Positions 6,482-10,320 of a stretch of DNA of 10,320 nucleotides are shown here, one piece after another. Location: the NCBI GenBank assembly GCA_012511995.1, contig JAAZFA010000121.1, positions 1 to 10,320 of the forward strand, written 5' to 3'. Every line of letters starts with the position of its first letter. Position 1 is the stretch's first letter. The DNA is from Thermoproteota archaeon. Lineage in GTDB: Archaea > Thermoproteota > Bathyarchaeia > Bathyarchaeales > Bathycorpusculaceae. The position numbers were made by a program, and so were the translations under genes. Below the pieces are notes generated by a model, which was given only the letters and a program-made list of their open reading frames with translations, made no database searches and was not told the DNA's origin.

Positions 6482-7477
6482 ATGAACAATACAACTTTTT
6501 ACATACACATAGACCAAATGAAGATCTTAGATGCTAATGCCATCTCTGGACCACTCACGTACGGCTTTCCTAGTCTTAATGGCTTTTTAGGTGCTACTCA
6601 TGCACTAGAAAGAAAGCTTAACGCTTCTTCAGACTTTCCAGACATTCAGTTTGATGGTGTTTTAATCGCTTGCCGAGATCACAAAATAAAAATTGATACC
6701 TCTGGTTATGATGGCAGATTTATCCAAAAACGAGCTCCGATAAAACGCGATGGCAAAACCGCATCAATCACTGAAGAAGGCTACGTTGATTTAACGGTGA
6801 GCTTAATTATCAGAGCAAAAGGCAGTGAAACTGAGTTCTTAAACTCAGAATCCAATAAAGAGTTATTAGAAAAGAAATTCAAAAACTTTTGTCTTTCACA
6901 ACGTTTTGCTGGTGGCGCGGTGATATCCATTGAAAAGATTTCTTTTTATCCAACAGAGCAAGCAGATAGCTTAAAAAAACTGCTTCTTCCTAGTTATGTA
7001 CTAATAGATGCTACAGATGAAGCGATGAGCATTTATGAAGAAATGGTTCAAGGCTACCGAAGTGATGCTGATGAGGAGATCGATGAAAACACTGGGGAAA
7101 TTAAAAACAGAGTTCATAACCCCTTAGGTAGTAATCCTACAGCTAGCACTTTGGATATCTTACTCAGCACCTTAATTACCTATCAAATCCCACCTGAGTC
7201 TGATGATGGGATATGGCAAAGCTATTCCTTCAAAAGTGGGCGCGGATGGTTAGTACCGATACCAATTGGATATCAAGCCATTAGTAATAAATACGAACCT
7301 CATAGCATAAAAGCTGTGCGTAACCCCAACTATCCATCACAATTTGTTGAAACCATTTACGCTCTTGGTAAATGGGAGTTTCCACACCGACTTAAAGGCG
7401 ATTTTAACCAGTACTTTTGGCGCTATACAGAAACCGTGGAAAACCTTTATCTGATCCAACCTAACTATACCGATTAA
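6482..7477 (+). CDS. csy2: Csy2 (Cas5f), crRNA 5'-handle binding subunit
   Basis: 331 residues, close to the roughly 327 of Pseudomonas aeruginosa Csy2. It has a RAMP-type fold, pairs with Csy1 at the foot of the complex and holds the crRNA 5' handle. The N-terminal signature GPLTYGFPSLNGFLGATHAL (23-42) matches the family's 'sPLTwGFPs...FLGf.HAL'. The C-terminal block GRGWLVPIPIGYQAI (253-267), followed by QFVETIYALGKWEFPHRL (287-304), is also diagnostic. It starts 9 nt after the csy1 stop, with only a weak GAG upstream, so translational coupling to csy1 is likely. No truncation is seen. Confidence 0.95.
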   Translation: MNNTTFYIHIDQMKILDANAISGPLTYGFPSLNGFLGATHALERKLNASSDFPDIQFDGVLIACRDHKIKIDTSGYDGRFIQKRAPIKRDGKTASITEEGYVDLTVSLIIRAKGSETEFLNSESNKELLEKKFKNFCLSQRFAGGAVISIEKISFYPTEQADSLKKLLLPSYVLIDATDEAMSIYEEMVQGYRSDADEEIDENTGEIKNRVHNPLGSNPTASTLDILLSTLITYQIPPESDDGIWQSYSFKSGRGWLVPIPIGYQAISNKYEPHSIKAVRNPNYPSQFVETIYALGKWEFPHRLKGDFNQYFWRYTETVENLYLIQPNYTD

Positions 7478-7485
7478 AATGTCAC

Positions 7486-7490
7486 AGGAG
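7486..7490 (+). promoter_or_regulatory. Strong Shine-Dalgarno of csy3
   Basis: AGGAG stands 7 nt before ATG 7498 and is the best ribosome-binding site in the csy operon. This fits the need for six Csy3 copies per complex against one each of Csy1, Csy2 and Csy4. Confidence 0.75.
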
Positions 7491-7497
7491 TTATATT

Positions 7498-8499
7498 ATG
7501 TCTACAATTAAAGTTGCTTCCGTACTTGCCTTTGAGCGCAAATTTGATTTTTCAGATGCTCATTTTTATCAGAAAGATAGTACCAGTGATAACCAAGAGC
7601 TATTGCCTGTCCAGATTCAAGAAAAATCCGTTCGTGGCACAATCTCAAACCGTCAAAAAAATGCTATTGCAAATGATCCTGTCAAATTAGATGCTGAGGT
7701 CCAGAAACCTAACTTGCAGACAGTTGATGTTGCTATGTTAAATGACGCCTGCGATACCTTAGTAGCTAGTTTCACTTTAAAAGTATTACCTTTTGAGGGT
7801 AAACCTTCAATCTGTAACGACCAAAAATATCAAACAAAATTAGAAGAAACCGTTCAGAATTACATTGAAAATATTGGATTCAAAGAATTAGCTAATCGCT
7901 ATGCTCAAAACATTCTAAATGCCAGATGGTTATGGCGTAATCGTATGGGTGCTAAAAATGTTCGTATAACAGTAAAAAATGAGAAAGAAACACTCGTTAT
8001 TGAAGATGCTAAATCATTAAGTTTAATGAATTTCGAACAAAGTAATAATGAAATTAATCAATTAGCAGAATGGATTATAAGTGGTCTAAGTGGTAAAAGC
8101 GCACCTGTTTTTATCGATGTTAAAGCTGAAGCGCTTGTCGGTGCTGGACAGGAAGTTTATCCATCACAAGAATTAATTCTTGATAGTTCAGATGATAAAA
8201 GCAAAGTGCTCTATAGTTCAAATGAAAAAGCATCTATGCACAATCAAAAAGTTGGTAATGCTATTCGCACCATTGATACTTGGTACTCTGATGAAGTAAG
8301 CTTCCCAATCGCAGCTGAACCATATGGGGCTGTTACTACTCTAGGTACAGCTTTTAGACAACCTAAGACTAAAAATGACTTTTACACCCTTTTCGATAAT
8401 TGGGTCCTTAAAGATGAAACCCCTGATACAGAACAACAACATTATATCATTGCAGTGTTAATTCGCGGTGGCGTATTTGGTGCTAGTGGTAAGGAATAA
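7498..8499 (+). CDS. csy3: Csy3 (Cas7f), crRNA backbone subunit
   Basis: 333 residues, the usual family length of about 340. Six copies polymerise along the spacer part of the crRNA, with a thumb from each flipping out every sixth nucleotide. Family blocks are easy to see: VLAFERKFDFSDAHFY (9-24), EKSVRGTISNR (42-52), ELANRYAQNILNARWLWRNR (130-149), GAGQEVYPSQEL (215-226), MHNQKVGNAIRTIDTWY (247-263), EPYGAVTTLGTAFR (274-287) and the closing LIRGGVFG (321-328). The gene is intact. It sits 20 nt after csy2 with its own strong ribosome-binding site and ends 3 nt before csy4. Confidence 0.97.
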   Translation: MSTIKVASVLAFERKFDFSDAHFYQKDSTSDNQELLPVQIQEKSVRGTISNRQKNAIANDPVKLDAEVQKPNLQTVDVAMLNDACDTLVASFTLKVLPFEGKPSICNDQKYQTKLEETVQNYIENIGFKELANRYAQNILNARWLWRNRMGAKNVRITVKNEKETLVIEDAKSLSLMNFEQSNNEINQLAEWIISGLSGKSAPVFIDVKAEALVGAGQEVYPSQELILDSSDDKSKVLYSSNEKASMHNQKVGNAIRTIDTWYSDEVSFPIAAEPYGAVTTLGTAFRQPKTKNDFYTLFDNWVLKDETPDTEQQHYIIAVLIRGGVFGASGKE

Positions 8500-8502
8500 A
8501 TC

Positions 8503-9075
8503 ATGTTGAGTCATTATTTTGAGATTAAAGCCGTTCCTCACGAGGAAATGCCACAATCTGCTATTACATCATTAGCAATGCAGGATCTTCATAGCTTATT
8601 AAAAGATTTTGAAGGTAAAGTTGCACTAGCCTTTCCTAATTATCAGAAACATGTACTGACCTTAGGCGGAAGAATTCGCTGTTTTGGTGACTCAGCTTCA
8701 TTAGAAATTTTACGATTAAAGCTTAGCAATAAAACTATTTCTGACTACGCTATTATCACAAACATAAACCCTGTCCCAACTAATATACGTGGTTACTATA
8801 ACTATAGTAGGGTTCAAAATAAAGGGCTTAGCGATTTAAGAAGACAACAAAGACGTTTGGAAAGTGAAGGTGTTTGTGAAGATAGAATTAAAGAAATTCT
8901 TGGCAATAAAGCACAGAATCAAAAGCAGATTACCTTGCCACATGTCCATATAAAAAGCTCCTCTACAGGTCAACAGTTTTTGTTAATGATTAAACAAAAA
9001 CAAAAACCAATGAAATCAACTGGCGTTTTTAATAGCTACGGTTTAAGTAAAGATGCTACCGTGCCTTGGTTTTAA
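8503..9075 (+). CDS. csy4: Csy4 (Cas6f), crRNA-processing endoribonuclease
   Basis: 190 residues, against 187 in Pseudomonas aeruginosa. Csy4 binds the repeat hairpin, cuts at its 3' base without metal and stays on the crRNA as the head of the complex. The catalytic histidine is H30 in MQDLHSLL, equivalent to H29. The arginine-rich helix that enters the RNA major groove is visible as LRRQQRRLE (112-120), preceded by R103 in YSRVQ. The active-site serine lies in KSSSTGQQF (151-159). The protein ends with the diagnostic YGLSKDATVPWF. A ribosome-binding site AAGGAA (8491-8496) lies across the end of csy3, 6 nt before the ATG. It is the last gene before the operon terminator and the array. Confidence 0.97.
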   Translation: MLSHYFEIKAVPHEEMPQSAITSLAMQDLHSLLKDFEGKVALAFPNYQKHVLTLGGRIRCFGDSASLEILRLKLSNKTISDYAIITNINPVPTNIRGYYNYSRVQNKGLSDLRRQQRRLESEGVCEDRIKEILGNKAQNQKQITLPHVHIKSSSTGQQFLLMIKQKQKPMKSTGVFNSYGLSKDATVPWF

Positions 9076-9144
9076 TACTAGAACAGTTTAATTTTTAATT
9101 AGATTAAACAAAAAACGAATTTTATTCTTATTCAACAAAATAAC

Positions 9145-9188
9145 CCTTTTAAATATTCTCCTAGGGGGAATGTTTAAAAGGTTTTTTT
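9145..9188 (+). terminator. Intrinsic terminator of the csy operon
   Basis: A 17-bp stem (left arm 9145-9161, right arm 9165-9181) closes a 3-nt TAG loop. Fifteen pairs are Watson-Crick and two are G-T wobbles at 9154 and 9159. Seven T residues follow (9182-9188). The paired CC/GG ends and T-tract make it a strong rho-independent terminator for + strand transcripts, 69 nt past the csy4 stop. It separates cas mRNA from array transcription. Confidence 0.88.
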
Positions 9189-9242
9189 GACTAGCTCTTT
9201 AAAAACTTGGAATTAATAAGGTTTTGAAGCATAATAATGCTA
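9189..9242 (+). promoter_or_regulatory. CRISPR leader with candidate array promoter
   Basis: AT-rich segment between the terminator and the first repeat. TTGGAA (9207-9212), a 17-nt spacer and CATAAT (9230-9235, 5 of 6 to consensus) predict a start at about 9242, right before repeat 1. An alternative -35, TTGACT (9187-9192), overlaps the end of the T-tract but has only weak -10 partners. I-F integration usually depends on IHF bending the leader. Only weak IHF-like matches (7 of 9 constrained bases) occur, at 9200-9212 and 9217-9229 in reverse orientation. The functional leader may reach further left through the terminator. Confidence 0.55.
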
Positions 9243-10292
9243 GTTCTCTGCCGCATAGGCAGCTTATAAATAACTTGCCTTGGGCGGATGAACATTTCAT
9301 TAGTTCTCTGCCGCATAGGCAGCTTATAAACACGGACTGATCTTTTAACTGTAGTGACTTACGGTTCTCTGCCGCATAGGCAGCTTATAAATAAGTCCTT
9401 TACTCTGTCGCGCGCTGCTTGTCGTTCTCTGCCGCATAGGCAGCTTATAAATTAAAGCGTGAGCGATTGATTGCTGAGATGAAGTTCTCTGCCGCATAGG
9501 CAGCTTATAAAAAGCGTATGCGGATTGGTTAGAGAAGCAGAACGTTCTCTGCCGCATAGGCAGCTTATAAAATGCTGACCGCTCGTGTGTAATCAAAGCC
9601 ATGGTTCTCTGCCGCATAGGCAGCTTATAAAAGTCGAGCCGGACAGTAAGCCGATGCCCATATGTTCTCTGCCGCATAGGCAGCTTATAAAACCATCAAA
9701 ACCGTCACGACCTCGCGCCTTGCGTTCTCTGCCGCATAGGCAGCTTATAAAGCTCCGGGGTCTCGGTTGCTGTGCCCGGCGCTGTTCTCTGCCGCATAGG
9801 CAGCTTATAAAAAAGCGGAGCTAATGGACTTGTGGCGCGCTCAGTTCTCTGCCGCATAGGCAGCTTATAAAACAACTTTAAACTTGGAAAAGAGAGCAAA
9901 GAGGTTCTCTGCCGCATAGGCAGCTTATAAAACAAAGCATTGTTCCATCGGCGAACTTAACGTGTTCTCTGCCGCATAGGCAGCTTATAAATTGGGCTCC
10001 GGCTGGGTGAAGACTGACACCTTGTTCTCTGCCGCATAGGCAGCTTATAAATTTTGCTGCTCCCTTCTTTCCTCTCTGACGGCGTTCTCTGCCGCATAGG
10101 CAGCTTATAAACTAGAGAATGAGTCGGACAACTCGGAGGTGGGGTTCTCTGCCGCATAGGCAGCTTATAAATTCTATTTTCACCGTCATGTCGGGACTCC
10201 CTCGTTCTCTGCCGCATAGGCAGCTTATAAATACGAGCGTTTAAGCTAGCAGCCGAGGACATGGGTTCTCTGTCGCATAGGCAGCTTATAAA
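9243..10292 (+). CRISPR. Type I-F CRISPR array, 18 repeats and 17 complete spacers in the window
   Basis: The 28-nt repeat has 5' flank GTTCT, stem CTGCC, loop GCATA, stem GGCAG and 3' part CTTATAAA, the latter becoming the crRNA 5' handle after Csy4 cutting. Repeats start at 9243, 9303, 9364 and then every 60 nt to 10204, with the last at 10265. The first 17 are identical; the last has T instead of C at position 9. Spacers are 32 nt, except spacer 2 (9331-9363) and spacer 17 (10232-10264), which are 33 nt. Repeat orientation and the leader on the csy4 side show rightward transcription and newest spacers at the left. After the last repeat, 28 nt remain to the window edge; a next repeat would begin only at about 10325, so the array may continue or end here. 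Confidence 0.99.
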
Positions 10293-10320
10293 TTCTGGAT
10301 GCTCGGAAGCTTCATAAAAC

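Noticed and set aside
9872..9903. Spacer 11 resembles the leader (CTTTAAA, then CTTGGAA)
   Set aside because: The match needs a 2-nt gap and consists of AT-rich sequence; it is not a credible self-targeting spacer.
9345..10262. Open frames across the array encoding repeated YKLPMRQRT or SLPHRQLIK peptides
   Set aside because: These are artefacts of the 60-nt repeat-plus-spacer period, which is divisible by three; they shift or stop where a spacer is 33 nt. There is no start signal or conserved spacer-encoded sequence.

Overview
The window is a type I-F (Csy/Ypest) CRISPR-Cas locus on the chromosome of an AT-rich bacterium, most likely a gammaproteobacterium. This rests on the gene order, the Cas2-Cas3 fusion and the 28-nt I-F repeat. 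I cannot name the genus. Everything of substance is on the + strand, except one candidate regulatory RNA on the - strand.

Layout. 1-237: the C-terminal end of a crotonase (enoyl-CoA hydratase/isomerase) gene, the unrelated left neighbour. 238-342: promoter region of the first cas operon, with a perfect TATAAT. 343-4769: adaptation/interference operon cas1 then the cas2-3 fusion, with a 4-bp ATGA overlap. 4770-5161: a 392-bp intergenic region. 5162-9075: the surveillance-complex operon csy1 (cas8f), csy2 (cas5f), csy3 (cas7f), csy4 (cas6f), tightly spaced and probably driven by its own promoter just upstream of csy1. 9145-9188: a strong intrinsic terminator. 9189-9242: leader and likely array promoter. 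9243-10292 and possibly beyond: a CRISPR array with 18 repeats and 17 complete spacers in this window.

How it works together. Cas1 and Cas2-3 acquire spacers. The array is transcribed rightward and Csy4 cuts after the CTGCC/GGCAG hairpin of each repeat. The Csy complex (Csy1, Csy2, Csy3, Csy4) carries the crRNA to a target next to a CC PAM and recruits Cas2-3 to unwind and degrade it.

The most interesting element is in the intergenic region. The - strand at 4925-4898 carries a solitary degenerate copy of the array repeat, 22 of 28 positions identical, with the stem and loop-closing bases intact. The sequence downstream of it would be a short guide. The first six nucleotides of that guide, plus the eighth, match the + strand at 5150-5157, directly behind a CC PAM at 5148-5149. 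That site is at the predicted transcription start of csy1. This is the layout expected of a crRNA-like autoregulator (CreR-like) by which the Csy complex represses its own operon. A relic of a decayed second array is the main alternative.
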